Part shown: one piece after another, positions 25,489 to 35,800 of the stretch | Position numbering within the stretch: the first letter of the stretch is position 1 | How the letters are laid out: every line of letters begins with the position of its first letter | NCBI GenBank assembly: GCA_003217875.1 | Contig: QHMR01000011.1 | Coordinates: 1-58,162, forward strand | Direction of reading: 5' to 3' | Source: Verrucomicrobiota bacterium | Lineage (GTDB): Bacteria > Verrucomicrobiota > Verrucomicrobiia > Chthoniobacterales > UBA10450 | DNA length: 58,162 nucleotides | The notes under the pieces: model-generated | Database searches by the model: none | What the model saw: the letters and a program-made list of their open reading frames with translations, nothing else | Told to the model about the DNA's origin: nothing | Program-made: the position numbers and the translations under genes

Positions 25489-25782
25489 TTATCGATTCTC
25501 TACTACTTGGGGCGCCGGCTTGATCATTTCAATCTGGGCGCTCACCTTTTGGATTTGTGCGGCCTGCTCCCTCAGGCTTGCAGTCAGGGCTTTAATTTCT
25601 CCCTCCTGTAAGGCGATGGTAGCCTGCTGTTTTTCAGTCGTGGCCTTCAACTGTTGCACGGTCTGATGCTCTTTGAGGAATTCGTTGAGCAACATCGCGT
25701 TGATCTGGTTGTAGCGGACGGTGTAGGGTTTTCCGTCTTTGTCCACCCCTATCAAGGCGGGATTCACCTTTGCTACTTCTTC
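25489..25782 (-). pseudogene. C-terminal remnant of an S74-type fibre protein
   Basis: The frame reads EEVAKVNPALIGVDKDG, then KPYTVRYNQINAMLLNEFL and a coiled coil of about 45 residues (QQLKATTEKQQATIALQEGE onward). This is the end of the intramolecular chaperone (peptidase S74) domain and its trimeric coiled coil, seen in phage tail fibres and large bacterial surface proteins. The catalytic Ser/Lys region is missing: a stop codon occurs three codons before EEVAKV. A GTG at 25767 could start a 92-residue product. The fragment abuts a plus-strand fragment from the same kind of gene, pointing to an inversion. Confidence 0.75.
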
Positions 25783-25784
25783 GC

Positions 25785-25961
25785 TTCAACACCGGGGTCG
25801 GTACTGGAGCGCTGGCCCTCACGAGCGGTGCCGGGTCGGATTCCAATACCGCAGTTGGCGCTGCAGCGATGCTGCTGAACACCACCGGCGATCGGAATAC
25901 GGCCGTTGGTCCCGTGTCTGTTTTGGAACCTTCCGCGTTGGTACTGAATTTCAGCTTTTAG
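25785..25961 (+). pseudogene. Inverted fragment of fibre-protein NTAVG repeats
   Basis: On the plus strand the sequence reads FNTGVGTGALALTSGAG, SNTAVGAAAMLLNTTG and RNTAVG, the short head repeats that normally precede an S74 chaperone domain in the same protein. Here they run in the opposite direction to the S74 remnant a few bases away. No start codon or promoter fits, and the frame ends shortly after the last repeat. It is a leftover of the same or a sister gene. Confidence 0.7.
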
Positions 25962-26081
25962 TGTCAATACTTTTTTAGAAATTCTTTTTGGAGGAGTACA
26001 GGCAGCGCCCTGCTAAGCGTCGAATGCTCGGCTCGGATTGCTGTTTGCCTTAATAAAGCTGTTCCGTTAGCCTCAGGACCG

Positions 26082-27008
26082 ATGGCTCGCTCCGGTTTGG
26101 GTAAAGGTCTTGGCGCGCTGATTGGTCCGCCTTCAGCCGCCACGGGCACAGAGGTCACTGAATCGGGCGAGAGAGTGCACCAGATCAGTTTGGCGAGCAT
26201 TGTCCCGAGCGCGTTACAGCCGCGCAAGGATTTTGGGCGCGAAGCGTTGCAGGAACTGATCAATTCGATTCAGCAGCACGGCATCATTCAACCCCTCATC
26301 GTCCGCCTCGCCACAGCGAGTCCGTCCAGTGGCGGACAGATGGGCGCGCGATTTGAGCTTATCGCAGGCGAACGCCGCTGGCGAGCGGCACAGGAAATCG
26401 GCCTTGCGACCGTGCCCGCGATCGTTCGCACCGCAAATGACCTGGAGGTGCTCGAGTTATCGTTGATTGAAAATCTACAGCGCGCGGACCTAAACCCAAT
26501 CGAAGAAGCTCAGGGCTACGCGAGGTTAGCTAATGAATTTGGAATGCGACAGGAGGACATCGCGGTCAAGGTCGGACGTAGCCGGGCGGCAGTGGCGAAC
26601 GCGCTGCGGCTTTTGGATCTGCACCCACAGGTGCAAGTCTGGCTAGCTCAGAACTTGCTTTCGGTTGGTCACGCAAAAGTGCTGCTGGCATTAAAAGCTC
26701 CAGAGGAACAACTATTGGCTGCGGAAACAGTTTTGCGACGCAATGCCACTGTGCGTTCCACGGAGCGCCTGGTCGCACGCCAGCTCGGGATCGGACGGTC
26801 ACGGCGAAGGTCTCGACGGATGGCGGCCGAATTGCCCGCCGCGGGGACGGCAGTGGAAGACTTACAGAACCGGCTGCAACAACATCTGGCGACGCACGTC
26901 ACCATCCACCACGGAGACAAACGCGGGCGGATTGAAATTGAGTACTACGGAACGGACGATCTCCAACGGATCGTTACTGCCCTGGGGCTGCCGCCCAGCG
27001 AGACCTGA
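26082..27008 (+). CDS. parB: ParB/Spo0J family chromosome partition protein
   Basis: The 308-residue protein has the N-terminal signature GKGLGALIG, the CTPase/ParB domain (LQPRKDFGREALQELINSI, then GERRWRAAQEIGL and VIENLQR-like LIENLQRADLNPIEEAQGY), and the HTH QEDIAVKVGRSRAAVANALRLL. The C-terminal dimerisation domain is present. ParB binds parS and loads SMC. A partner parA would be expected directly upstream, but that place is taken by the fibre and mqnD remnants. No clear parS site was seen near the gene. Confidence 0.95.
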   Translation: MARSGLGKGLGALIGPPSAATGTEVTESGERVHQISLASIVPSALQPRKDFGREALQELINSIQQHGIIQPLIVRLATASPSSGGQMGARFELIAGERRWRAAQEIGLATVPAIVRTANDLEVLELSLIENLQRADLNPIEEAQGYARLANEFGMRQEDIAVKVGRSRAAVANALRLLDLHPQVQVWLAQNLLSVGHAKVLLALKAPEEQLLAAETVLRRNATVRSTERLVARQLGIGRSRRRSRRMAAELPAAGTAVEDLQNRLQQHLATHVTIHHGDKRGRIEIEYYGTDDLQRIVTALGLPPSET

Positions 27009-27044
27009 CCTTGCTGCACTGCGGCAGCGGGGGAACAGTTGGAT

Positions 27045-27068
27045 CGTTGAAGCATTGAAACGATGAAC
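27045..27068. repeat. 8-bp tandem array at M28 peptidase start
   Basis: Three 8-base units CGTTGAAG, CATTGAAA, CGATGAAC run into the gene; the ATG start codon is part of the last unit. Confidence 0.6.
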
Positions 27069-27965
27069 TGTGCGATTGCATACGCGAGATTGGTTCCGTT
27101 TTTGCTGTTTGTGATATTACTGGCAAAGACAGAGACCCCGAAGATCTGGGAGGAATTCTCCGGCGAGAAAGCTTTTGGTCATGTTCAACGGCTCGTTGAT
27201 TTCGGGCCGCGCCCAGCTGGATCTACGGCTATCGAAAAATCCAGAGATTACATTGAGGACCAACTTCGTCGCTCTGGCTGGCAGGTAACGCGTCAAGCAT
27301 TCAGTGACGACACCCCGCGGGGCACGATCCAGTTCGTAAATTTGGTTGCCCAATTTTCCGGCCAGGGGAAGGCGGCGTCCCCCTCGTTTTTGTTGTGCTC
27401 GCATTACGACACAAAAATTTTTGACGCCATTCGGTTTGTCGGAGCTAACGACGGCGGCTCTAGCACAGGCCTGCTCCTGGAATTAGCCCGGGTAATCGGG
27501 CAGCAGCCAAGTTTGGCTAAGAAAATCGAACTGGTGTTTTTTGATGGCGAAGAAGCTTTTGAACAGTTTTCTCAGACGGATGGTTTGTACGGAAGCCGCT
27601 ACTTTGCCAGGCGACTTCAAAGCGGCGGCGCGAAACAATTTCGCGGCGGGCTGTTGTTCGACATGGTTGGCGACCGGTCTCTCGGCATAACGCTTCCCGC
27701 AGATTCCCCTGCCGAGATTGCGCGAGGTATTTTTGCCGCGGCAGAAGCGCTTAAGTTGCGAAACTATTTTACCTACCTGGGCCGGGAGCTCATCGACGAT
27801 CACGTACCGCTGAACGCGGTCGGTATTGCGACGGCGGACATTATTGATTTTGAATATCCCTGGTGGCACACAGCCGATGACACAATCGACAAAGTCAGCG
27901 CGCAGAGTCTCCAGACCGTCGGGTCCGTCGCCTTGTATTACCTGTCTGAGTTCGCGCTAAGGTGA
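27063..27965 (+). CDS. M28 family metallopeptidase / glutaminyl cyclase-like
   Basis: The 300-residue protein has an N-terminal hydrophobic export signal (about 8-22) and the M28 zinc site in order: LLCSHYDTK, GANDGGSSTG, FFDGEEAF, and PWWHTADDTIDKVS near the end. The sequence around DGEEAF and DDHVPLN fits the glutaminyl-peptide cyclotransferase branch, which makes N-terminal pyroglutamate, better than the aminopeptidase branch. It probably acts in the periplasm or as a membrane-anchored enzyme. It stands alone after parB. Confidence 0.85.
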   Translation: MNCAIAYARLVPFLLFVILLAKTETPKIWEEFSGEKAFGHVQRLVDFGPRPAGSTAIEKSRDYIEDQLRRSGWQVTRQAFSDDTPRGTIQFVNLVAQFSGQGKAASPSFLLCSHYDTKIFDAIRFVGANDGGSSTGLLLELARVIGQQPSLAKKIELVFFDGEEAFEQFSQTDGLYGSRYFARRLQSGGAKQFRGGLLFDMVGDRSLGITLPADSPAEIARGIFAAAEALKLRNYFTYLGRELIDDHVPLNAVGIATADIIDFEYPWWHTADDTIDKVSAQSLQTVGSVALYYLSEFALR

Positions 27966-28097
27966 ATGAGTAGCGCGGCACAAGATGCGCATCGTCGCAC
28001 CGCTCTGGCCGTCAATTGCAAATTTCCAGATTGCCTGTTGCCATCTTTCCCGGCAGTCTGATTGTGAATTGCCGTCTCAACGGAGCCCTTCGTATCT

Positions 28098-29192
28098 ATG
28101 TCCCGTCTAACGCAAAAGAACATTGGGGTGATTGGCCTGGGGATCATCGGTCGGTCAGTAGCCGGGAATCTCCGCCGCAGAGGGTTTCCGGTTTTCGTTT
28201 GGAACCGATCGCCGCGGTCGGTGCCAAATTTTGTCGGTTCGCTTGGAGAACTGGCAGAGGTTTGCAATTACATCCAGATCTTTGTGTCCGACGACGGAGC
28301 TCTGCTGCAGACTGTTGAAGAGCTAAGCGGAGACCTTGCGCCGCGTCATCTCGTCCTTGCGCATTCGACGGTCGCTCCGGATTCGATGCGTGCTGCGGCA
28401 GAAATTGCCGAACGTCGAGGAGCACGCTTCATCGAGGCGTCATTTACCGGGAGCAAGGTTGCAGCCGAAAAAGGTGAACTGGTTTATTACGTCGGCGGAA
28501 CCGACACAGCGTTGCGAGAAGCGCGTCCCATTCTTGAGGCTAGCAGCAAAGAGATCATCCACCTCGGAGCTGTCGGCGAGGCGAGTGCCATCAAGCTCGC
28601 CACGAACATGATCACTGCCGCAACCGTCCAAGCCGCGGCGGAAGCTCTCGCCCTGATTCAAGCATTAGGCTTGCCGCTGGAAAAATTTGTCGAAGCGATG
28701 CATGCCAATGCCAGTTATTCTGGCACTCTAGCGTTGAAACTCCCGAAAATGCTCGAGCGGGATTTCGAGCCGCACTTTTCCGTTAAGCACATGCTGAAAG
28801 ACATGCAGATCGTCAGTCAGGTTGCTTTGTCGCGTTATTTGGACTTGGGAGTGACCGCCGCGGTCCACGACCAGTTGCTTGAGCAAATGCAGTGGGGTCA
28901 CGGAGACGATGATTATTCGTCCGTTGTGCGCAAATATTTGCACGACCGTGGTGCAGCGCTTTACGAAGAGCCGCAAACACAAGAGCAGGATGAGAAGGCC
29001 GACGCCGCTGAGCCGAATATTGCCCTAGCAGAATCGGAGCCGGACAAGGTTGCAGAAGGTGGGGGTCTCGCGACGCGACAGCCTTTGCTCGCTTTCGGAG
29101 AGGCAGGTGGTGCAGCGGCTGACGCAACGACACGATTGCGCCGCGGTTTTCTCAAACAACTCCTGAGCCGGTTCTCGTCTGGACAAGAATGA
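28098..29192 (+). CDS. NAD(P)-dependent beta-hydroxyacid dehydrogenase
   Basis: The 364-residue protein opens with a Rossmann fold (IGVIGLGIIGRSVAGNL), then the substrate motif FIEASFTGSKVAAEKGEL and the catalytic Lys in SAIKLATNMI. This is the 3-hydroxyisobutyrate / glyoxylate-succinic semialdehyde reductase family, usually 285-300 residues. The extra 75 residues at the end are Glu/Ala/Gly-rich, then basic (RLRRGFLKQLLSRF), and have no family match I know. The stop overlaps the ygfZ start (ATGA). The tail may come from loss of an earlier stop. Substrate is not determined. Confidence 0.85.
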   Translation: MSRLTQKNIGVIGLGIIGRSVAGNLRRRGFPVFVWNRSPRSVPNFVGSLGELAEVCNYIQIFVSDDGALLQTVEELSGDLAPRHLVLAHSTVAPDSMRAAAEIAERRGARFIEASFTGSKVAAEKGELVYYVGGTDTALREARPILEASSKEIIHLGAVGEASAIKLATNMITAATVQAAAEALALIQALGLPLEKFVEAMHANASYSGTLALKLPKMLERDFEPHFSVKHMLKDMQIVSQVALSRYLDLGVTAAVHDQLLEQMQWGHGDDDYSSVVRKYLHDRGAALYEEPQTQEQDEKADAAEPNIALAESEPDKVAEGGGLATRQPLLAFGEAGGAAADATTRLRRGFLKQLLSRFSSGQE

Positions 29193-30112
29193 TCCAGCCC
29201 TCCCGAGCTGGGAAGGCCAGCTCCCTCGATCTTTCGGAGCGCGCGAAGTTTCGGATCACCGGGACGGACCGGTTTCGATTTCTCAACGGGCAAATCACAA
29301 ACGATTTGCGCAAAGTCAGCGAAACAGTCGCGATCGAGGCGTGCGTGCTCAATGCGAAGGGAAAAATGGATGCGCACATTTTCGTTGGAGCATTGGGCGA
29401 ATCGTTTTTGGTGGATGCCGAGACGGGTGTTCGAGAGAAACTCCGCGCCAGGTTGGAGCGCTACATCATCGCCGATGACGTTGAAATTCAAGACGTCACC
29501 AATCAATTCTCGCTGTTTCACGTTCTCTCACCGGAATCACCAACAGCAAAAGATAGCAGGCTTGTTTCTGCGCGTCGCTTTACCGAGCAAGGTTGCGACA
29601 TATGGAGTGACCGGGCACATCACGACGCCTTGTTGCAACAATTGTCTTCCACATTTGCTCCTCTCGATTCTGCCGCGGCAAACATCATGCGAATCGAGCA
29701 AGGTATTCCTCAGTGGGGCTCAGAGCTGACCGAGGAGATTATCCCCATTGAAGCGAACCTGGAACAACGCACGATCGATTACCAAAAAGGCTGTTACATC
29801 GGTCAGGAAGTGATCTCACGAATTAAGATGTCAGGCCAAACAAACAAACGCTTATGCGGGTTGATTCCGCTCGATAACGTTCCGCTCCAGCCAACAATGA
29901 AACTTGCAGCTCCGTCGATAGAAGGGAAAGAAGTCGGCTGGATCACCAGCGCAACCCATAGCGAGCGAATGGGAAAAGAGATCGCCCTCGGATATGTGAA
30001 ACGCGGCTTCAACAGCGTCGGCACGAAATTAGATGCGCTCGTGGCGGCAGATTTCGCAGCGCAAAAACCCAACACAATTTCAGTCGAAGTGGTTCCGCTT
30101 CCGTTTGTCTGA
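29189..30112 (+). CDS. ygfZ: Folate-binding protein YgfZ (GcvT-like)
   Basis: The 307-residue protein has the GcvT fold with FRFLNGQITNDL near the start and the family motif KGCYIGQEVISRI (conserved Cys) at about 197-209, followed by a short C-terminal barrel. YgfZ uses tetrahydrofolate to support assembly or repair of some iron-sulfur enzymes, including MiaB. It is translationally coupled to the dehydrogenase gene upstream by an ATGA overlap. Its stop is followed by the convergent amidohydrolase gene 33 bp away. Confidence 0.92.
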   Translation: MIQPSRAGKASSLDLSERAKFRITGTDRFRFLNGQITNDLRKVSETVAIEACVLNAKGKMDAHIFVGALGESFLVDAETGVREKLRARLERYIIADDVEIQDVTNQFSLFHVLSPESPTAKDSRLVSARRFTEQGCDIWSDRAHHDALLQQLSSTFAPLDSAAANIMRIEQGIPQWGSELTEEIIPIEANLEQRTIDYQKGCYIGQEVISRIKMSGQTNKRLCGLIPLDNVPLQPTMKLAAPSIEGKEVGWITSATHSERMGKEIALGYVKRGFNSVGTKLDALVAADFAAQKPNTISVEVVPLPFV

Positions 30113-30145
30113 AGCCTCACGACAACGAAAAAGTCAGAGAGCGTG

Positions 30146-31846
30146 TCATTCCAGGCGTTGCTCTGCGGATTCAAAGACAACCTCGCCGCCGATCATGGTC
30201 ATCACGCAGCGGCTCTTTAGGATCTCCGGCTCCGGGATTTTCAGGATGTCCTGCGAGAGAACGGTGAAATCGGCGAGTTTTCCGACTTCGATCGAGCCCT
30301 TGTCGTTTTCTTCAAAGACGCCGTATGCGGGCCAGATCGTGAACATTTTCAATGCCTGCTTGCGAGAGACCGCTTGCTCCGGATGCCAACCTTCAGCTGA
30401 TTCGCCTCTGATGCTTTTGCGCGCGACTGCTGCATAAAATTCAATCATCGGTTCGCCGCGTTCGACTGGCGCATCGGAGCCGCCGCAAATGATCGAGCCG
30501 GATTTCAGAAACGATTGCCACGCATACGCTGCGGCGAGCCGATCAATTCCGAGACGACTCAGTGCGAAAAATAGATCGCTTATTGCGTGCGACGGCTGCA
30601 TTGAAGGGATCACACCTAGTTTCGCGAAGCGCGGAATGTCCACCGGATCGACAATCTGCGCGTGCTCGACACGCCAGCGCGGCTCGCGAATTTTTCGCGC
30701 GTTCGGCGGCACAGCTTTGAACGCCTGTTCGTAAAGATCGAGGATCAGCCGGTTCGCACGGTCGCCGATTGCGTGTGTCTCGACTTGAATGCCGCTGCGA
30801 AGCGCTTCTTCAAACATCGGCTTCAATTCTTCCGGCTTCTCGGTCAGATAACCGGAAGTATCAGGCGCATCGGCGTACGGTTTGAGCAAGGCAGCGCCGC
30901 GCGAACCGAGCGCGCCGTCGAAGATCACTTTGATCGTGCGCTGCGTGAAATGATGGTCGAACGCGTTAATGGTTGCTCCTTCACGTAAGAAATTCTGCGC
31001 ATCTTTACCTGGGCCGTACACTGCGTTTATGAATCGGATTTTGATCTTGCCGGCTTCAAAATCTTTTCGGAGAAGGTCGATATCCTCACTGTCGCTGCCG
31101 GCGTTTTGAATTTCGCACCAGCCCAGCCCAATCTCGCGATTAATTCCGCGCAGCAACGCTTCCTCGCGTTCTGCTTCTGTCGGCTTCGGAATATTTCTTG
31201 AGACCAGTTCCTGCGCGTTATCGAGCAGCATTCCATTTGGCTCGCCACTGCTTTTCAGAATTTGTCCACCAAACGGGTCTGGCGTGTTCCTGTCGATTTT
31301 CGCGATTCTCAGCGCGGCAGAATTTGCGACTGACGCATGACCGTCGGCGCGCGTGAAAAAAACGGGATTATCCGGCGCGATTTTATCGAGGTCCTGTCGG
31401 GTGGGAAACTTTGACGGTTTCCAAAATGTTTCGATCCAGCCGCGTCCGGTGATCCATTTGCCGATCGAAGTTTGGGCGACGCGCGCTTTCACTTTGTTTA
31501 GAAAATCGCCAAGTGTGTTCGTGCCCTCGAGGTTCAGGCGCATCTCGCGTTCGCCGATCCCAAAAATGTGGCAATGTGAATCGGTCAATCCCGGCACGAG
31601 CGTATGTCTACGAAGATCGATGACTTTCGCGGCGTGAAATTTCTTCGCGTCTTCATTCGAGCCAACGAAAACTATTCGGTCGCCTTTTACAGCAATTGCT
31701 TCAGCTTTCGGCTGTTTGTCGTGCTCCGTGTAGATGTTTCCATTGGCAAGCACGAGATCGACATCCTGAGCGCGAATCATTGCAGTCACAGAAAATGCGG
31801 CGAGACAGGAAAATAACGATTGCGCCGCTCGAGGTGTTTTCACCAT
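30146..31846 (-). CDS. Exported amidohydrolase, YtcJ-like
   Basis: The 566-residue protein begins with a signal peptide (about 1-26, LFSCLAAFSVTAMIRA) and has the amidohydrolase-3 layout: LVPGLTDSHCHIFG with the HxH metal motif, RADGHASVANSAAL, the barrel region VETHAIGDRANRL, and ICGGSDAPVERG with the metal-binding Asp. YtcJ-type enzymes hydrolyse N-acyl or amide bonds in varied small molecules. An exported form suggests periplasmic processing. No related genes adjoin it. Confidence 0.9.
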   Translation of the reverse strand: MVKTPRAAQSLFSCLAAFSVTAMIRAQDVDLVLANGNIYTEHDKQPKAEAIAVKGDRIVFVGSNEDAKKFHAAKVIDLRRHTLVPGLTDSHCHIFGIGEREMRLNLEGTNTLGDFLNKVKARVAQTSIGKWITGRGWIETFWKPSKFPTRQDLDKIAPDNPVFFTRADGHASVANSAALRIAKIDRNTPDPFGGQILKSSGEPNGMLLDNAQELVSRNIPKPTEAEREEALLRGINREIGLGWCEIQNAGSDSEDIDLLRKDFEAGKIKIRFINAVYGPGKDAQNFLREGATINAFDHHFTQRTIKVIFDGALGSRGAALLKPYADAPDTSGYLTEKPEELKPMFEEALRSGIQVETHAIGDRANRLILDLYEQAFKAVPPNARKIREPRWRVEHAQIVDPVDIPRFAKLGVIPSMQPSHAISDLFFALSRLGIDRLAAAYAWQSFLKSGSIICGGSDAPVERGEPMIEFYAAVARKSIRGESAEGWHPEQAVSRKQALKMFTIWPAYGVFEENDKGSIEVGKLADFTVLSQDILKIPEPEILKSRCVMTMIGGEVVFESAEQRLE

Positions 31847-32168
31847 CTCTGAATTTTATTTGTACGGGAGGCTAACAGCTTGCCCTACAGGGTTTGGTAC
31901 ACAATCGGCAGGATCAATGTCGATCTTACGGACTTGACGCTTTGCCGAAGTTCTGACGTGATCAGGTGTCGCGGAAGTTTTTGGATCGATATGAACAGCG
32001 AAATTTATTTTGCCCTCCCGCAGCGCATTTATAGAATCCGTTACTCCTCGGACAAGCGATTAACCTTAACCCTTTGCAGCGTCTGAACGAGATAGTTTCT
32101 GAGCTCAGTTTCCTTTTGTTGGGAGCGCGGAGATTCAGCTCCGTCAGCCGGGCTGTCGATTACTGACT
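31847..32168. other. Intergenic region before the act operon
   Basis: This 322-bp gap separates the divergent amidohydrolase and actA genes and must hold the promoter of the respiratory operon. I see no tRNA, convincing small gene or clear hairpin. A TTGACG at 31935 is a possible -35 box, but no good -10 box follows at the right distance. Confidence 0.5.
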
Positions 32169-32894
32169 ATGGCAAATTTCTTTCCACGCTGGACGAATTG
32201 GGTGCCGATCAAGCTCGTGGTCTGCGGCATCGTGCTCGCATGTGGGCTGAGTGGCGCCACCTGGTACTACGCTACGCCAAAATACACCAAAGTAGGATAT
32301 CAACCGATCCAACCCGTGCCGTTTCCGCACGATATTCATGTTACACAGCTCGGAATGGATTGCCGTTATTGTCACAGCTTTGTGGAGGTGGCGGCGCACT
32401 CCAATGTGCCGAACACGCAGACCTGCATGAACTGCCATACGCAGGTGCAAAAGGACAATCCAAAGCTGGAGCCGGTGCGTGCGAGCTGGAAATCAGGCGA
32501 TCCGGTCGACTGGGTGTGGATCTATCGCACGGTCGATTACGTTTATTACAATCATGCCGCACATGTGAACCGGGGCATTAGTTGTTTCAGTTGTCACGGC
32601 CCCGTCAATCACATGTCGACCGTGTATCTGGCTAAGCCGCATAGCATGGCGTGGTGCCTCGACTGTCATCGGCATCCGGAAAATTTTCTGCGGCCTGAAG
32701 AACAGGTTTTTGATCTCGATTGGAAACCTGAAGACGTGAAGCCGGCGGAGTTTGTCGCCAAATACGGTCAGCCAAGCAACGTGCGCGAAGATTTTTCCAA
32801 GAAGAAAAAACTCACGCAGACCGAGATCGGCGAGACGCTGAAGGAGCGCTGGAATATAACGCCGCCGACAAATTGCCAGGGGTGCCATCGATGA
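32169..32894 (+). CDS. actA: Alternative complex III subunit ActA, pentaheme cytochrome c
   Basis: The 241-residue protein has one N-terminal membrane helix (about 14-34) and five CxxCH motifs: CRYCH, CMNCH, CFSCH, CLDCH and CQGCH, the last at the very C-terminus. This is the number expected of ActA. It passes electrons within alternative complex III, which oxidises quinol and reduces a cytochrome c in place of bc1. It begins the operon actABCDEF, and its stop overlaps the actB start (ATGA at 32891-32894). Confidence 0.95.
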   Translation: MANFFPRWTNWVPIKLVVCGIVLACGLSGATWYYATPKYTKVGYQPIQPVPFPHDIHVTQLGMDCRYCHSFVEVAAHSNVPNTQTCMNCHTQVQKDNPKLEPVRASWKSGDPVDWVWIYRTVDYVYYNHAAHVNRGISCFSCHGPVNHMSTVYLAKPHSMAWCLDCHRHPENFLRPEEQVFDLDWKPEDVKPAEFVAKYGQPSNVREDFSKKKKLTQTEIGETLKERWNITPPTNCQGCHR

Positions 32895-35800
32895 AACGCG
32901 TCTTCCAACATCCGCCGGAGCCATTACACGGAAAGCATTACTGGCGCGGTTTGGGTGAGTTGAACGATACGCCAGAATTTCGGCAATGGCTGGAGCGTGA
33001 GTTTCCCCCAGGCGCGGCAGAGCTGAACGGGGACGAATGGTCGCGACGCGACTTTTTGAAGTTAATGGGCGCCTCGATGGCGCTCGCAGGCGTTGGCCTG
33101 ACGAGTTGTCGCAGGCCCGAGCTGCATCTCGTTCCGTTCACAAAGAACGTTGAATGGACGATCCCCGGGAAATTTCTCTACTACGCCACCGCGATGCCCC
33201 GACGCACAGGCGCAATTCCGCTGATCGCCACAACCGTGGATGGGCGCCCGATAAAATTGGAAGGCAACCCGTTGCATCCGGCTAGTGGCGGCGCCACGGA
33301 CACATTTGTTCAAGCATCAATTCTGGACTTGTACGATCCATCACGCTCGCAGCGTTTTGTTCACAAGGGAAAAACGAGCAATCGCGCTGATTTTGACGCT
33401 TACGTAGGAACTCTTCGCAACGCGCTTACGAGCCAACGTGGAGACGGTCTTGCATTCCTGGTTGGGGAAACGAATTCCCCAACGCGTGAACGACTGTGCA
33501 ATGAACTCGAAAAAATGTTTCCGAGCATGCGCTGGTGCGTTTATGAACCGCTGCTGAGTCATGAGCAGGCAACTGCTGCGCAAAGCGCGTTCGGAGCCGG
33601 CGCGCGGCTTGTTCCGAAATTGGATCGCGCAGACGTAATTTTCGCGCTGGATAGCGATTTTCTCGATTGCGGCCATGGCGACCTCGAATCGGTGCACGCG
33701 TTCACCTCGCGCCGAAGAGTGAAATCCGCGGCAGACAGTATGAATCGGCTTTACGTCGTCGAGAACCGCTTCACGCTCACCGGTGCAATGGCAGACCACC
33801 GGCTCCGTTGCCCCGCGAGCCAGATTGCCGCGTTCGCGCACGCGCTTGCGAAAAAAATTCTCGCAGGAACAAACGATGCCGGACTAGGCGGACTCGTTAA
33901 CAATCTGCAGACTCCGGCAGGCGGCGCAACCTTCAATGAACAATGGCTTGGCGAGGCCGCAAATGACCTGCTCACAAAACCGGGTGCGAGCTTGGTACTC
34001 ACGGGTCCAAATCAGCCGAGCCCAGTGCAATTGCTTGTTTATGCAATTAATGCTGCGTTGAAAAATATCGGCCAGACGTTGACCGTCCGACAATTACCGC
34101 ACAACGCGCGCACGATAGGCATTTCACAATTGGCGTCCGACGTAAAGGATGGGCGAATCAAGCAACTTTTCATTTTCGGCGGCGATCCCGTTTACAACGC
34201 ACAGCGCGGACTCGTATCGGATCCGCAAACAAAGCTCCCGCTCGACTGGGCTGAATTGCAAAAGAAGGTGCCGGAGATTGTGCGACTCGGTTATCACGAG
34301 GACGCGACGTCCGCGCTCAGCCACTGGCAAATTCCGCTCGCGCATTATTTGGAATCGTGGGGCGACGCACTCACATCCGGTGGCGATTACTTGTCAATTC
34401 AACCAATGATCCTGCCGCTCTTTGGCGGACTTTCGGAAATCGAACTGCTCAATGCGTTGCTCGGCGGCCCAAAAACAGAAGGGCCTGAACTCGTGCAGGA
34501 AAGTTTTCGCGCCACAAATCCGCTGGGCGATTTTCAAACTGCGTGGTCCCGTTTCTTGCACGACGGTTTCGCATCGCACGTCCAACCGCGTGATCAGACC
34601 GCTTCGTTCAATGCAAACGCGATCCGACCGCAGTTTCAAAGTTCATGGACGTTGCCTCCAGCGCCAACGCCGGATTCGCCGGAGATTGTGCTCACAGGCA
34701 GTTATTCAATGGACGACGGGCGTTACGCCAATAACGGCTGGCTACAGGAATTGCCCGACCCAATAACCAAACTCACCTGGGACAACGCCGCGCTCATGAG
34801 TCCTGGCTTTGCGAAGAGGCTTGGTGTTGCAACCGGCGACCTGGTGCAGATCACGATCACAGCAAAAAGCGCCGCGTTGGAACCGATCAAACGTGAGTTG
34901 GTCATCGCCGCACTCGTGTCGCCCGGCCATGCGGACAATTCGATTACCATCCCGCTGGGTTACGCGCGGAAGATGCCGCAATTTTACGAGCTTCCGTACG
35001 CGGGCGGAGCGCTCAAGCAAAGACCTGGAATCGCGGAGCAATCCGGCTTCAATGGTTATTTCCTGCGAACAGTTGCCAATCCGTATTTTGCCGTCGCAGG
35101 AGCGCCTGGGATCGAGAGTGTTCGCGTGACCAAAGTCGGCCGCACGTATCCGTTTTCGATTACGCAGGAGCACTTCAGCATCGAAGGCCGCGGGCTTGTC
35201 CGCGAAGCGACGTTGGAAGGTTACCGGGCGAATAATGAGTTCGCGAAAAAAATTCCGGGCGAAGAAGAATTGCCACATCCTCCGCCCAGCATTTACACCC
35301 ATCCGCCGCTGGACGCGCCGCAGCAGTGGGGGATGAGCATCGATTTGAATGTGTGCACTGGGTGCCAGGCGTGCGTCATCGCCTGTCAGGCGGAGAACAA
35401 CGTTCCTGTCGTCGGAAAGCTACAAGTCTCGCACGGCCGCATCATGCACTGGCTGCGCATCGATCGTTACTACGCCAGTCGTAAACCATTCAATCAAGAC
35501 CGCGGCGAATGGCCGGATGATCCCGAGATCGTGCATCAGCCGATGCCGTGTCAGCATTGCGAGAACGCTCCGTGCGAGACGGTTTGCCCCGTGAACGCGA
35601 CCCTCCACAGCGAGGACGGATTAAACGTCATGGCTTACAATCGTTGCGTCGGCACGCGATTTTGCTCGAACAACTGCCCGTACAAAGTGCGCCGATTTAA
35701 TTATTTCGACTACAATCAGCGACCAGTCGGCAAGAGAAAGGTCGTGGGCGCATTCAATATCTACGAAGAATATTTCGCGCCGCTGACCACCAAAGGCGCG

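Noticed and set aside
25654-25878. Plus-strand 74-codon frame across the S74 remnant
   Set aside because: It reads antisense to the coiled-coil codons and then through the junction; only the NTAVG repeat part in the neighbouring frame is meaningful.
31880-32086. A 68-codon frame before actA
   Set aside because: No motif, no ribosome site and irregular codon use; treated as promoter region.
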